The notes: generated by a model from the letters alone, not told the origin. Positions 43,024 through 52,940 are shown, counted from the stretch's first letter. The stretch: 64,000 nucleotides of DNA from Candidatus Bathyarchaeota archaeon (GCA_029881805.1 JAOULW010000004.1:62001-126000), one strand, 5' to 3'. A program made the numbers and translations.

Positions 43024-45276
43024 GTGTTATGCTTGCTCCTTGACCATTTTGGAAGCGACGTTGAGATACTTGAAAGAAACGTCAACGGTAGAAAAGTCAG
43101 CATAGAATGGGATTGGGGGGACTTCAAAAGTACTGAAAGCTTTCCGGTCGATTCCAACCTCATAAACTGGGTTATCGGACAAGAACAAGCGTTGAAAGAA
43201 TGCTTTTTATGCCTTGATGAATGGGTCCACAAACTCAAGTGGCTTGATAAAACCAAATGGTATGAAAGCTGGAGCGACCCGGAAAAGGCCAAACCATCAG
43301 CTAGAACAGTAATAAGTCCAGGACCCTACCTTCTCCTTTTGGGAGACCCAGGGACGGGCAAGTCCTTAATTGGTAGAGCTCTGGCTGAAAAGCTTACACA
43401 AGTTTACAAGGAGAAAGCAATAAAACTCTTTGACATGATCTGCTGGAGAAACACTGCACTACCAAGCCAACCTAAGATCTCGATTCACAAGACTGGGGAA
43501 GGAAAGAAAATCTTACAGAAGGAGCAACTCAAGGAGCTGAAAAGAAAGTTCATAGCGAAAATAGGGCTCAAGGCGCTACAAACATTTTTGGTGTTAATGG
43601 GCTTACTCCTGATATCCGTGGGCTTTTACTTCATGTTCCAAGCTTGGCTGACGTGGGAATCAAATCCGATGTATCTAGGGGAACCTCTTCAAGATTACTA
43701 CTACCATAATTTCCTGGACTACCTGATTGGAAAATTCGTTGGTCTAGTACCGCTAACCTTTATTCCAGGCGGTAGCCTCATCTTCTTCGGCGTCTTCATT
43801 TGGTGGTTTTCGAAGCTCGGCGGCTTAGGGAACATGAAAGGCATTTCAGGCGCTCAACAGACAGATGTTCCAAAACTAATAGTTGACAACAGCTCAGGGC
43901 ATGCACCTTTCGTGGATGCAACAGGACACAGAAACGCTCAACTCTTCGGCTCAATAGCCTGGGACCCTTACCAAACTGGTGGCTTGGGCACTCCTGAACA
44001 CCAGAGAGTTACTGCAGGAGACGCCCATAGAGCATCTCTAGGTATCTTGTACATTGATGAGATAAAAAATCTTGACCCCGAAGAAGCCGTGACCCTATTA
44101 ACGGTGCTTGAGGATGGACAGTTACCAATAACTTTGAGGGGCAGATGGCATGGAGGAGACACAGCCGCTATGGCTGTTTCGACTGAACCCACGCCAGCCA
44201 TAACATTCCTAGTGGGCGCCGGAAACTTCGACAGCATAAGTCAACTTCACCCAGCCTTGATGGATCGCATCTATGGCTATGGCAAAGTCGTTCGAATGAA
44301 CAACGATATGCCGAACAGTGTAGAGAACAGACGCAAATATGTACAGTTCATAGCCCAAGAAGTCAAGCGCTTCAACCTCATTCCCTTCCGTAGAGACGCA
44401 TGCCAAGAAATAGTCGAGGAAGGCAGACGTAGAAGCAACAAAAAAGATGCGTTAACAACTAAATTCAGACCACTAATCTCAATCATCAAAACAGCCGCAA
44501 CGCTTGCTATAAACGAAGACTGCAAAGTTGTTGAGAGACGACACGTTCAAGAAGCCATAGAAAACCACTGCAAAACTATTCAAAGACAAATATTGGAACA
44601 TGAAATCAGCGAAAGAGGAAAGCTCCTAGAAATAAAGCCAAAAGGAATCAAGCTTGGGCAAATACACGGTTTAGCCGTTGTCAAGGATCCCTACAGCGGA
44701 GAAATGACCGGAAGCGTCCTAAATGTCAAAGCCCACATGGTCAAGCGCAGCGAACTTCCAAGAAAGTATCCACTTAAGGGCTACTATAAAGTAACAGGAG
44801 TTGCTAAAGGTCAGAGCTTCATTTCAGACAGTATAGCCAAAGTTAGAAGTGTAATCCTCCAAAACTATGGATTAGACATAGCACAAGACTATCTTACGCA
44901 CATTGACTTCTCCCAATCTTATGGAGTGGATGGACCATCAGCAGGCGTAACAATGACCATACTCTTATGCTCGCTTATTGAAGGTAAACCGATAAGACAG
45001 GATGTGACTGTTACGGGGGAAATAAACTTGGGCGTGGGAGACTCAATTCAAATAACTGCTGTAGGCGGCGTGTACGAGAAGATCAAGGCTGCTGAGGCGT
45101 GGGGATTTAGAAAAGTCGTTATCCCAAAGAAGAACTTTGAGCATTCCATAGACGTTAAGGACTACAAAATTGAGGTCGTGCCAGCATCTACATTAGACGA
45201 CTACCTCAAAGAATGCCTAGTTGAAAAACCAACGCTCACTGTTCCAGATCAACCCCATAAACGAAGAAAAAGCTAA
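43024..45276 (+). CDS. lon: Archaeal membrane-bound Lon protease (LonB)
   Basis: ATP-dependent protease anchored in the cytoplasmic membrane. In 750 residues: AAA+ Walker A LLGDPGTGKSLIGRAL (about 104-119); an insertion with two TM helices (about 184-206 and 236-262); Walker B GILYIDEIKNL (about 340); and the C-terminal protease with catalytic Ser in YGVDGPSAGVTMT (about 638) and Lys in GVYEKIKAAEAWG (about 687). The TM insertion between Walker A and B defines the archaeal B type. Complete catalytic dyad. It is chromosomal and not linked to the BREX-like island, although BrxL proteins share the Lon-type protease fold. Confidence 0.95.
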   Translation: MLCLLLDHFGSDVEILERNVNGRKVSIEWDWGDFKSTESFPVDSNLINWVIGQEQALKECFLCLDEWVHKLKWLDKTKWYESWSDPEKAKPSARTVISPGPYLLLLGDPGTGKSLIGRALAEKLTQVYKEKAIKLFDMICWRNTALPSQPKISIHKTGEGKKILQKEQLKELKRKFIAKIGLKALQTFLVLMGLLLISVGFYFMFQAWLTWESNPMYLGEPLQDYYYHNFLDYLIGKFVGLVPLTFIPGGSLIFFGVFIWWFSKLGGLGNMKGISGAQQTDVPKLIVDNSSGHAPFVDATGHRNAQLFGSIAWDPYQTGGLGTPEHQRVTAGDAHRASLGILYIDEIKNLDPEEAVTLLTVLEDGQLPITLRGRWHGGDTAAMAVSTEPTPAITFLVGAGNFDSISQLHPALMDRIYGYGKVVRMNNDMPNSVENRRKYVQFIAQEVKRFNLIPFRRDACQEIVEEGRRRSNKKDALTTKFRPLISIIKTAATLAINEDCKVVERRHVQEAIENHCKTIQRQILEHEISERGKLLEIKPKGIKLGQIHGLAVVKDPYSGEMTGSVLNVKAHMVKRSELPRKYPLKGYYKVTGVAKGQSFISDSIAKVRSVILQNYGLDIAQDYLTHIDFSQSYGVDGPSAGVTMTILLCSLIEGKPIRQDVTVTGEINLGVGDSIQITAVGGVYEKIKAAEAWGFRKVVIPKKNFEHSIDVKDYKIEVVPASTLDDYLKECLVEKPTLTVPDQPHKRRKS

Positions 45277-45347
45277 AGCTCCCCTATTTCTGAAGGAAAA
45301 AACGTTTAATTCCAATTATCACCTTCTAGAGATTGAGGATAGTATTA

Positions 45348-45791
45348 ATGGTGAGAGAGGTTGACAAAGTAGAAATCCGAAGGTGGCGCAAGAGAGGCTT
45401 TTACAGCGAAAATGTTCTCGTAAAGGTTCTACAAAAAAATGGGTACAAGGCCGTAAGGGTTCCCGTCAGCAACCCGAGCCTCAACCCTCTACCAGATGTA
45501 ATTGCTAGAAAAGACACGCACGTTTACGCCTTTGAAGTTAAAAATGCAAGTTATTACGCCTATTTCCCGAAGCAACAGATTGGAAAACTGTTTAGATTTC
45601 TAAACGAGCTTATTCCCGTGGAGAATAAGTATAAACATGCGGTTCTTGCTGCGCATCTGGGTAAAAAATGGATCTTTAAAGAAATGCGCTGGGAAGACTG
45701 GGAAAAGGATAAGCTGCCGGACAAAGCAAGAATCGTAAAACGAGACAGAGGAAATGTCAAACTAAAGAAAGTAAGGAAGCCAGAAAGATGA
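45348..45791 (+). CDS. hjc: Holliday junction resolvase Hjc
   Basis: Structure-specific nuclease that cuts four-way DNA junctions. The 147-residue protein from ATG 45348 has RKRGFYSENVLVKVLQKNGYKAVRVPVS, with catalytic Glu, then NPLPDVIARK (Asp) and YAFEVKNAS (Glu-x-Lys), the metal-binding core of archaeal Hjc. The C-terminus is longer and more basic than in typical Hjc (about 120-140 residues). Five extra upstream codons from 45333 are unlikely to be used. Its stop overlaps the start of an ABC ATPase gene by 4 bases. Confidence 0.88.
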   Translation: MVREVDKVEIRRWRKRGFYSENVLVKVLQKNGYKAVRVPVSNPSLNPLPDVIARKDTHVYAFEVKNASYYAYFPKQQIGKLFRFLNELIPVENKYKHAVLAAHLGKKWIFKEMRWEDWEKDKLPDKARIVKRDRGNVKLKKVRKPER

Positions 45792-46468
45792 AAGCCGCGG
45801 TCGCTGCTTCTCTTCTGTGTAAAACTTACCTGACCGAAGACGCAAAAGTCGAAGTCTTCAAAGATTTGAGCTTCAAAATTGGAAAAGGCAAATTTGCAGT
45901 GTTAAGCGGTCCATCTGGCTCAGGAAAAACGACGCTCTTGAATATCATAAGTGGTATCGATAAGCCCACAAGCGGAAAAATTGTTGTCTTTGGAGAAGAC
46001 TTGAGCATTAAAGATGAGGATTTTCTGGCGAATTTCCGCTGTTTCAACATAGGTTTCGTGTTCCAATCTTACAATCTTGTTTCCACGTTGACTGTGGCTG
46101 AAAACGTCGCTTTTCCGATGGAATGGATCCAAAAGCAAGAGAACTACATGACGAACCGCATCGAAAAATTATTGGAAGTTGTTGGTTTGCAGCATAGGGC
46201 AGACCACTTCCCATTTCAGCTAAGCGGCGGTGAACAACAGCGCGTAGCCTTTGCCCGAGCTTTAGCAAATGACCCACATTTGTTTCTTGCTGATGAGCCC
46301 ACCGGAAACTTGGATGCAAAAACAAGCCTAAAAATCGTTCAGATACTGCAGAAACTAAAAACTGAGGAAAAAACTGTAATTGTCGCAACCCACGATGAGC
46401 AGATATTCCGGCTAGCGGATCAAAAGTTGTGTCTCGAAGATGGAAAGCTGGTAAACCTAAATGAGTGA
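45788..46468 (+). CDS. ABC transporter ATPase, LolD/MacB type
   Basis: A 226-residue nucleotide-binding subunit. Walker [13 protein letters not shown] (about 38-49), Q-loop [17 protein letters not shown], signature [15 protein letters not shown] (about 138-152), Walker [13 protein letters not shown], and switch His in [11 protein letters not shown]. This branch drives extrusion or lipoprotein-release type machines with FtsX-like permeases rather than import. The permease gene follows, overlapping by 8 bases. Confidence 0.93.
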   Translation: MKAAVAASLLCKTYLTEDAKVEVFKDLSFKIGKGKFAVLSGPSGSGKTTLLNIISGIDKPTSGKIVVFGEDLSIKDEDFLANFRCFNIGFVFQSYNLVSTLTVAENVAFPMEWIQKQENYMTNRIEKLLEVVGLQHRADHFPFQLSGGEQQRVAFARALANDPHLFLADEPTGNLDAKTSLKIVQILQKLKTEEKTVIVATHDEQIFRLADQKLCLEDGKLVNLNE

Positions 46469-48323
46469 AACCTTCTTTCCAATAAACGATTTGCTGCGTA
46501 GGAAACTTCAGACAAGCCTGACTATTATTAGCCTAACCCTTTGCGTTGCATCAACCCTCTTTCTTCTTCTTTTCAGCGAAAAAATAGGTTTTGGGATATC
46601 ATTGATGGTTGAAGGAAAGCTTACATCCAGCTTTTCAAGTGTATTTTCACGCTTTATAATATTTGTTAGCTTTTTGGTTTTTACTGTTGGAGCCTTGATT
46701 ATGTCTTTCATGATTTTTCTAATGATTTCGCAGAGAGTCAGAGACATTGGATTGATGAAGGCTGCAGGATGCACAAACGATTTGATTTTTGGCTATTTCA
46801 TGACCGAGCTCCTGATAGTCACATTTATCAGCTGTGGTTTGGGAGTGGTCTTGGGAATTACCGCTGATTTTTTCTTCGCTGGACTACTAAATACTTTAGG
46901 TTTTCAAGTCTTACAAGAACCACCTAATTTTTGGATTGCTCTTCTAGTATTTGCGCTATATTTTGTTCTCGCATTGATTTTAGGAGCAAAACCCGTCCTT
47001 GATTCAGCCAAACTTGAACCAGTCAAGGCGTTTTCTCCAACACACTATCTCGGATTAAGCAGAGAATCCGGATTTGAGGTTTTCTCAAAATTAGGTTTCG
47101 CACCAAAAGTAGCTATGAGGAATCTATTCCGCCGCAAGTCAGGGACTTTTCAAATCATAGTTTGTCTAACAACAATTTTCATCTTGGTAACTGTATCCAT
47201 CGCGGGGGGAATAATTGCAAACCAAACAACCAAAGACTGGGTTGAAAAGGCCGTAGGCAGAGACGTAGTTCTAATAGCACAGAAAGATATGATTAATCAA
47301 TACGAACTATCATTGGCAAAATTCCACGAAGTGAAAGAAGATTCACACTTTGATTATTCAGACGAAAAATACTCGATACCAGAAGACATCTTGAGCATTT
47401 TAAATTCGACAGAGGAAATTACCGATATTGATGAACGACTAGTTCTGAAGACGCATGTTGAAGAAATTCAGACATACAGAATTATCCCAGAGACAGGAGC
47501 CACAATTCCAGTGGGTGATGACCGCGAAGGAGAATCCCTAATAATCGGTATAGAACCCGGAAAAGCACTAAACAATTGGTTTCTAGAAGGCAAATTACTG
47601 CATGAAGATCAAAGCTTTGAAGCCATGATAGGGGATTCTTTAGCTCAAAAAATGTTCTCCACGCCACTAATCCAAGGAATAAGACTGTTTGACACTGATT
47701 TTGCTGTAATCGGCATTTGCCTGGACCCTATTGAAAATGGAAACGTCACTTATGTGCCATTGAAAACTTTGCAGGAAATCACTGGTAAACCAAAACCTAA
47801 TGGTGTTATGATTAAGATTGATCCCTCAGCTAACCGTACACAAATTCTAAGCCAGATAAAAAACGAAATTGGAAGCATAAATTTCGAGTTTGAGGTTTTG
47901 GAACTTAACGAAGTATTGGACAAAAATCTTGGTTTTCTTAGTTACATCTGGTCGTCAATAATGTTTCTGCCTCTGTTCGCTCTGGCGTCAGCTTCCTTGT
48001 GTTTGATTGGATATGTGATGCTTGCTATAGCTGAACAGCGTCAGGAATTTGGTGTTTTAAGGGCCGTTGGGGCAAAACCTAAGACTATCATAAAGATCGT
48101 TTTGTGGCAAAATTTCTTAGTCCTGCTTTCAAGTTGCGCTATCGGAATCTCGTCAGGCGTGATCATTACTTTGATGATTTTGGTTTCAAAGCCACTCGTT
48201 ACAATCTATGCCACTATCGAGATAACCGGATGGTTGCTAATAGCTCTGGTCATTTTGTTCATTTTAGGCGTGTACCCTGCGGTAAGGTTTGCAAAGAAAC
48301 CAATCCTAGAAATCATCGCTTGA
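46461..48323 (+). CDS. FtsX/MacB-like ABC permease
   Basis: A 620-residue membrane protein with two FtsX-like modules. An N-terminal TM anchor (about 17-40) is followed by helices at 65-90, 112-135 and 150-175, a second anchor near 226-250, an extracytoplasmic MacB-like periplasmic-core domain (about 260-480) and three C-terminal helices (about 490-515, 540-565, 580-605). LMKAAGCTNDLIFGYF and VLRAVGAKPKTIIKIV are the two coupling motifs. Partner of the preceding ATPase; substrate unknown. Confidence 0.9.
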   Translation: MSETFFPINDLLRRKLQTSLTIISLTLCVASTLFLLLFSEKIGFGISLMVEGKLTSSFSSVFSRFIIFVSFLVFTVGALIMSFMIFLMISQRVRDIGLMKAAGCTNDLIFGYFMTELLIVTFISCGLGVVLGITADFFFAGLLNTLGFQVLQEPPNFWIALLVFALYFVLALILGAKPVLDSAKLEPVKAFSPTHYLGLSRESGFEVFSKLGFAPKVAMRNLFRRKSGTFQIIVCLTTIFILVTVSIAGGIIANQTTKDWVEKAVGRDVVLIAQKDMINQYELSLAKFHEVKEDSHFDYSDEKYSIPEDILSILNSTEEITDIDERLVLKTHVEEIQTYRIIPETGATIPVGDDREGESLIIGIEPGKALNNWFLEGKLLHEDQSFEAMIGDSLAQKMFSTPLIQGIRLFDTDFAVIGICLDPIENGNVTYVPLKTLQEITGKPKPNGVMIKIDPSANRTQILSQIKNEIGSINFEFEVLELNEVLDKNLGFLSYIWSSIMFLPLFALASASLCLIGYVMLAIAEQRQEFGVLRAVGAKPKTIIKIVLWQNFLVLLSSCAIGISSGVIITLMILVSKPLVTIYATIEITGWLLIALVILFILGVYPAVRFAKKPILEIIA

Positions 48324-48395
48324 ATAGAATAATCGACCGAAACAGATTTAACGCTTCACTTGCATTTTTGAAAAGGCATTGCATGGGGTAAGTTT

Positions 48396-48662
48396 ATGGA
48401 ACAAGTTCAAGGAATAATAGTCAACTATCGTATAGGCCCTAAAACTCAAAGGTCCAAAGAGTGCATAATCCAGTTTGCACATGTAAGTTCTCTTTCTGAA
48501 GCTGGCAGACTCATCGGCAGAAAAGTAGCCTGGAAAAACGAGAAAAACAGGATTGTTGGAAAAGTTGTGGCTTTACATGGCAAAAAAGGTCTAGTTAGGG
48601 TCAGATTCAGAAAAGGCGTGCCAGGCCATGCCTTAGGCGCCACAGTCGAATTAATTGGCTAA
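48396..48662 (+). CDS. rpl35ae: Ribosomal protein L35Ae
   Basis: Large-subunit ribosomal protein found in archaea and eukaryotes. The 88-residue product is a small beta-barrel with GIIVNYRIGPKTQRSKECI, GRKVAWKNEKNRIVGKVVALHG and the family's C-terminal VRVRFRKGVPGHALGATVELI. ATG at 48396 has GGTAAG upstream. It converges on a nuclease gene, overlapping 12 bases at the 3' ends. Confidence 0.95.
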   Translation: MEQVQGIIVNYRIGPKTQRSKECIIQFAHVSSLSEAGRLIGRKVAWKNEKNRIVGKVVALHGKKGLVRVRFRKGVPGHALGATVELIG

Positions 48663-49343
48663 ACGCTTTGAAAAATGTTTGAGAGAGTCTGCGTAGACTG
48701 GCAGTTGACTTAGAAAATCTTGCAGTTGGAGCACTGGAACAACGGGTACATTGTCATAAAATTTGAATCTACCAAAGACAAGTGATAATACTGCAGGGAC
48801 GAGTCTAACATTACCCCATGAAGCGCATTCAATTTTGCCATAAAACTCAGTCAGTGATTCGGCAAGAGCGGACGTTCTTTCTACTTGTTCCTCGACCACC
48901 TTCTTTAGTTTGGAACGGTACATTCCATGATGCCAATGCTTACAGTCAATGCACACGACTATCGGTCTTTTGCATCCAATAACGTCTATTTCCCATCTCT
49001 TTCCAGCGTATTTAAACCGTAAATTTTTCTCAACAGCATATCTGTTCTGCTGTAGCGCAATTGCAGCCATGTCTTCGAACTCCTGCCATTGAAGAAAACT
49101 ACTTACATGTTCGAGGTCAGCGCCTAAGCTTATGGCTTTCACAGCTAATTTGAGGCGTAGTGCGCTGTCTGTTTCCACAATGTTTTTCCTTAGATAAAGT
49201 AGTCCATCATTTTGCAATTTTCTAAGCAATTTTCGAGCAACTTCTGATGGAAGCCTTGCTGTCTTGTTGATCAGTTCGTGTGAAACAGGTCTGCTTTTGG
49301 TCAATTCTAGAATTACGATAATCAAATTTCTTTCAACACTCAT
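48651..49343 (-). CDS. Archaeal wHTH/restriction-endonuclease-fold protein
   Basis: A 230-residue protein: N-terminal winged helix (about 1-65; SHELINKTARLPSEVARKLLRKLQNDGLLYL in parts) and a C-terminal PD-(D/E)xK-like nuclease core with GKRWEIDVIGCKRPIVVCIDCKHW (Asp, then D-x-K as metal and lysine ligands). This domain pair is a conserved archaeal family thought to be DNA-processing; actual activity is unknown. It is chromosomal and monocistronic, convergent with L35Ae. Confidence 0.75.
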   Translation of the reverse strand: MSVERNLIIVILELTKSRPVSHELINKTARLPSEVARKLLRKLQNDGLLYLRKNIVETDSALRLKLAVKAISLGADLEHVSSFLQWQEFEDMAAIALQQNRYAVEKNLRFKYAGKRWEIDVIGCKRPIVVCIDCKHWHHGMYRSKLKKVVEEQVERTSALAESLTEFYGKIECASWGNVRLVPAVLSLVFGRFKFYDNVPVVPVLQLQDFLSQLPVYADSLKHFSKRLAN

Positions 49344-49552
49344 TAATCAAACCTCCAGAATTATACACAATGATTGTCAAAAAAGAACCGCCTCAGAACT
49401 TTGCTTAAAAACTTTTCTATCAAGCACTGAGGGTGAAAAGACTACAACAGACACAGTGTTCAGAACAAAAAAAGCGAGCAAGCGTGTAAGGCAATTGCGA
49501 ATGATTTAAATCGAGCTGTAGAAAATTTAGTAGAACCTAAGAAGGGCTTCAC

Positions 49553-50848
49553 ATGAAAGAGAATTACATTTCTAAAACCCCAACATCCAAGGCCTTATAC
49601 GAACAAGCCAAAAATCTTCTCCCAGCCGGGGTCTCCTACGGGATCCGCTTTTTTGAACCTTATCCCTTCTACACAGCCAAAGCGAAAGGAAGCAAACTTT
49701 ACGATGTTGACGGAAACGAATACATCGACTTCTGGTTAGGACACACCGCACTCATTCTTGGACACAGCCCACCAGAAATTGTAAACGCGGTCAAAAAACA
49801 GCTTGAAACCGGAACCCATTACGGAACATCCCATGAACTAGAAATCGAATTAGCTAAACAAGTCACAAAAATGGTTCCAAGCTCCGAAATGGTACGCTTC
49901 ACAAACTCAGGAACAGAAGCAAACATGTACGCCACACGCTTGGCACGCGCTTACACTGGTAGAAGCAAAATTGCCAAATTCGAAGGGGGATGGCACGGAG
50001 GCTATGATGCACTTCATGTAAGCGTTAAATACCCTTTCAATGTTCCAGAGTCAGCTGGCTTAACAGCCGGAGCAGTTCAAGACACTATTGCCTTACCCTT
50101 CAACAACTTGGAGGGAGTTAGAAAAAAACTAAAGAACGAAGAAGTAGCCTCTATAGTAATTGAGCCAGTTTTGGGCGCTGGCGGAGGCGTTCCCGCAGAA
50201 AAAGAATTTTTGAAAGGACTTAGAAAGTTTTGTGATGAAAAAGAAATTCTGCTAGTTTTTGACGAGGTAATAACTGGTTTTCGATTGGCTCCTGGAGGAG
50301 GTCAGCAATACTTCGGTGTTACGCCAGACATAACTGTTCTCGGAAAAATTCTGGGGGGAGGCTTCCCAATAGGCGCCTTGTGTGGCGGTAAGAAAATCAT
50401 GGAAAAACTCAACACACGTGTACATGAACGTCCACATTACTCTTTTCATGGTGGGACCTTCGCAGCTAATCCAATAACAATGGTTGCTGGTTTAACGACG
50501 CTAAGAATTTTGGAAGATGGGCAGCTGATAAATAGCCTTAACAAGCTTGGAGACAAAATAAGAGAGCAAATACGGGAGATTTTTGAAAAAAACGGCACAG
50601 ACGTTAAAGTTCCTGGAGTTGGGTCTCTTTTCAACATCCACTTCACAAAAGAAGAGATAAAGGATGCTAACGCCGCATTTAGGGCAAATAGGAAGAAACT
50701 TCTTGATTATGATCTAAAATTGATTGAAAATGGAGTTTTCTTCCTACCGACCCACACCGGAGCCTTAAGCACTGCACATTCTAAGGCGGAGATAGAGAAG
50801 TTGCTCTCGGAAACAACGAAATATGCTAAACAATGCAAAATAGCATAA
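49553..50848 (+). CDS. hemL: Glutamate-1-semialdehyde 2,1-aminomutase-like enzyme
   Basis: PLP enzyme of the class III aminotransferase fold, 431 residues. N-terminal LLPAGVSYGIRFFEPYPFYTAKAKGSKLYDVDGNEYIDFW (seen in parts), NSGTEANMYATRLARAYTGR for PLP phosphate, LLVFDEVITGFRLAPGG with the PLP-nitrogen Asp, and the Schiff-base Lys in LGKILGGGFPIGAL. HemL in tetrapyrrole synthesis is the best call and fits the corrinoid genes; a HemL-like aminotransferase of other function cannot be excluded because glutamyl-tRNA reductase is not nearby. TATA-like GATTTAAATC at about 49504. Confidence 0.85.
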   Translation: MKENYISKTPTSKALYEQAKNLLPAGVSYGIRFFEPYPFYTAKAKGSKLYDVDGNEYIDFWLGHTALILGHSPPEIVNAVKKQLETGTHYGTSHELEIELAKQVTKMVPSSEMVRFTNSGTEANMYATRLARAYTGRSKIAKFEGGWHGGYDALHVSVKYPFNVPESAGLTAGAVQDTIALPFNNLEGVRKKLKNEEVASIVIEPVLGAGGGVPAEKEFLKGLRKFCDEKEILLVFDEVITGFRLAPGGGQQYFGVTPDITVLGKILGGGFPIGALCGGKKIMEKLNTRVHERPHYSFHGGTFAANPITMVAGLTTLRILEDGQLINSLNKLGDKIREQIREIFEKNGTDVKVPGVGSLFNIHFTKEEIKDANAAFRANRKKLLDYDLKLIENGVFFLPTHTGALSTAHSKAEIEKLLSETTKYAKQCKIA

Positions 50849-50850
50849 AA

Positions 50851-51474
50851 TCATCTTTCCTTACGATTAAGCGTGCGTTCAGCTTTCTTTAAATCTAAAG
50901 GAGTATTCACGTTAAAGAATGTTTCAAGTTCAGGGTCCAACTGTTGCAGGACAAGGGTAGAGACATAGCGCACACGATGCAATCTGTCCACCATAGACTG
51001 CATGGTCAATCTTCCCGCGCCAAAAGCGCTTTTGGCAGCCTCTAAAGCTGATTTTGTACGGTAAACCGCATGCAAAGGCTCGATGTAAAAGTTTGGCCAG
51101 CGAGGAATAACCGCATTCTTTTCCAAGCATAGGTCAAGCAAAAGCAGAAGAACATCCCTAGACATGAGAGGAGTGTCGCATGGGAGAAGAAGCGAGTAAT
51201 TCCCATGTGCCTTTTCAAAACCAGTTAGTGTACCCACCAGCGGACCCCGCACATCACCCGCATCGACAAGAACGTTCACACCTGAACCAACAACTTTCGC
51301 AAAGTCTTCAGCCTGAGCCTTCGAACTGACAACTACTATTTTTTCCTCAGCAATATTGCTGACAATGTCTAAAACATGCTTCACAAGAGGCTTACCCCCT
51401 AATGACACTAATCCTTTATCTTGTCCAAATCTGCTAGAAAAGCCACCTGCAAGAATAATTGCCGATCTTTCCAA
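50851..51474 (-). CDS. mobA: Molybdenum cofactor guanylyltransferase
   Basis: Nucleotidyltransferase that attaches GMP to molybdopterin, 207 residues. The N-terminal ILAGGFSSRFGQDKGLVSLGGKPL carries the GG-x-S-x-R-x-G-x-DK signature; LLPCDTPLMS contains the metal-binding Asp; the C-terminus has FFNVNTPLDL, a very typical MobA ending. Convergent with hemL (2-base gap). Related CTP-type enzymes for other cofactors are the alternative. Confidence 0.9.
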   Translation of the reverse strand: MERSAIILAGGFSSRFGQDKGLVSLGGKPLVKHVLDIVSNIAEEKIVVVSSKAQAEDFAKVVGSGVNVLVDAGDVRGPLVGTLTGFEKAHGNYSLLLPCDTPLMSRDVLLLLLDLCLEKNAVIPRWPNFYIEPLHAVYRTKSALEAAKSAFGAGRLTMQSMVDRLHRVRYVSTLVLQQLDPELETFFNVNTPLDLKKAERTLNRKER

Positions 51475-51621
51475 TAATGGATTTTCCCCGTTTTTTCCGA
51501 AGTGGATTGTATTGAGGATATTTTTGCTGTTCTATAAGTCTTTTGTAAAGAATATTACGAAAACGGAATAGGGCATATTACCAAATTTACAATCATAATT
51601 TGTAGGAAAAGGGAGACAACG

Positions 51622-51741
51622 ATGAACTCAGAAATTAGAGAATTAAATCGTATGATATGCAACCAATGCGACGAAAAGAATTACGAAAAGTGCAAAAGCT
51701 GCAAAGTCTATCAACTGATAAATAAAATAGCAACACAATGA
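51622..51741 (+). CDS. 39-residue four-cysteine mini-protein
   Basis: ATG at 51622 with GGGAG 8 bases upstream. The product (NSEIRELNRMICNQCDEKN, then YEKCKSCKVYQLINK) has two CxxC pairs spaced 8 residues apart, enough to bind one zinc or an Fe-S cluster. The strong ribosome site and the patterned cysteines argue for a real gene. It ends 3 bases before the convergent MinD gene. Confidence 0.6.
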   Translation: MNSEIRELNRMICNQCDEKNYEKCKSCKVYQLINKIATQ

Positions 51742-51744
51742 CAA

Positions 51745-52533
51745 CTACACTAAACTGTTGTCAATTTTGTTTGCAAGCTCATCTAAAATTTTAGCGAAAG
51801 AATGATCCGGTCTTTCTTGAGTGAAAATGGCGTTTCCTTCTGCCTTCGAAATGTCGCAGAAGCACGGTATTATTCCCAAAAGCGGAACCTGATAAACATC
51901 TTTGATTCTACTCTGCACTTCATCTCTCCCTGATTTTGAGGAGAAATCATGAAGGACTTTGTTCAGAACTACCTCTGTTTTCTTTTCAAACAAATCGTAA
52001 AGTTCCCTTAACATGCGCTTTGTTCCATCGACGTCTGACCTGTCACAGGTCGTTGCCACAATCACGAGGTCAGCGGTTACAATGGCGTTTATTGAGGAAT
52101 ACTGCAATCCTGGACTGGTGTCTAAAACTAGATAATCAAAGCCTTTAGCTTCCAGAAGGGAATTTCTAAGAGCCAACAGTCTTCCTAAAGCCCGCATCTC
52201 CCATTTTCTATCCTTCGCAGACATGTTTCTAATTGCTTCTGTCGTTGGATTAGCCAATCCCACAAAAAACTTGTCTTTATCATGAAATCGGTCACTTAAA
52301 TCAATTAATACCTTGTCAATTTCACATGTACCATTTAAATAGTCATTCAACCAACACTCTGCTTTGTCAATTTTCAGAATCGTAGAAAGGCTTGGCGCTC
52401 GGAAGTCGAGATCCATCAAGCACACTTTTTTGCCACGTTTCACAAAAGTTGCAGCTAAATTTAGCGAGAGGAGAGTTTTTCCCGTTCCGCCCTTATATGA
52501 ATGGACTGCTATTATTCTAGCCAATATCATCAC
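51745..52533 (-). CDS. MinD/ParA-family ATPase
   Basis: A 262-residue deviant-Walker ATPase. KGGTGKTLLSLNLAATF (14-30) contains the signature Lys of the MinD/ParA group, with MDLDFRAPSLSTIL (switch I) and LVLDTSPGLQYSSINAI (switch II Asp). A C-terminal membrane-targeting helix as in MinD is not obvious (ILDELANKIDNSL). Such archaeal ATPases position cell-surface or chromosomal cargo. It is coupled by a 4-base overlap to an upstream winged-helix/coiled-coil gene, reminiscent of a ParA-ParB-like or MinD-adaptor pair. Confidence 0.85.
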   Translation of the reverse strand: MMILARIIAVHSYKGGTGKTLLSLNLAATFVKRGKKVCLMDLDFRAPSLSTILKIDKAECWLNDYLNGTCEIDKVLIDLSDRFHDKDKFFVGLANPTTEAIRNMSAKDRKWEMRALGRLLALRNSLLEAKGFDYLVLDTSPGLQYSSINAIVTADLVIVATTCDRSDVDGTKRMLRELYDLFEKKTEVVLNKVLHDFSSKSGRDEVQSRIKDVYQVPLLGIIPCFCDISKAEGNAIFTQERPDHSFAKILDELANKIDNSLV

Positions 52534-52940
52534 CCTTGAGTATCTCTGTCTACGTAAAAGTAGGCTTTCCTTCCCTTCCTTTCTTTTTTCACATGGCCCA
52601 TGATCACTAGTTGGTTAAGATACGCGCTTTCCACTGCCCTAGCTCTCTTCGTTTGCTGAGCAACCTCCTCTGCTGTTGCACGGCCGAGTCTGCAAACTGT
52701 CATAGCCGTCTTTCGAAGGTGATCAGGCATGGATAGCAATGTCATAACATCCAAGGGAGCCTCTGCAGGAAGCATCTGAATGTCCTTTTTACCATGCTTT
52801 TGCAACTCAATCATGACTTCCATTTTCTCATTTAGTCTTTCAAGATTTTCCCTGATTTTCTCTAATATTGACAAAGGTTTTTTCCCTAGAACTTCCTGTC
52901 TGGCCACTCTGATTCCCCATGGTGTTTTGCGCGTGTACAC
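52530..52940 (-). CDS. Coiled-coil/winged-helix protein coupled to MinD
   Basis: A 136-residue protein. Residues about 22-50 form a short coiled coil (LSILEKIRENLERLNEKMEV), and 65-132 a winged helix (LSMPDHLRKTAMTVCRLGRATAEEVAQQT, YLNQLVIMGHVKKERKGRKAYFYV). DNA-binding adaptor is a reasonable guess. Shares a 4-base start/stop overlap with the MinD gene. Start may be at one of the first two codons; no upstream alternative. Confidence 0.65.
   Translation of the reverse strand: MYTRKTPWGIRVARQEVLGKKPLSILEKIRENLERLNEKMEVMIELQKHGKKDIQMLPAEAPLDVMTLLSMPDHLRKTAMTVCRLGRATAEEVAQQTKRARAVESAYLNQLVIMGHVKKERKGRKAYFYVDRDTQG

Noticed and set aside
43024-45276. Lon protease as the BrxL component of the BREX-like system
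   Set aside because: It is the standard archaeal membrane LonB with a TM insertion, lies 9 kb outside the island, and is not BrxL-like in layout.
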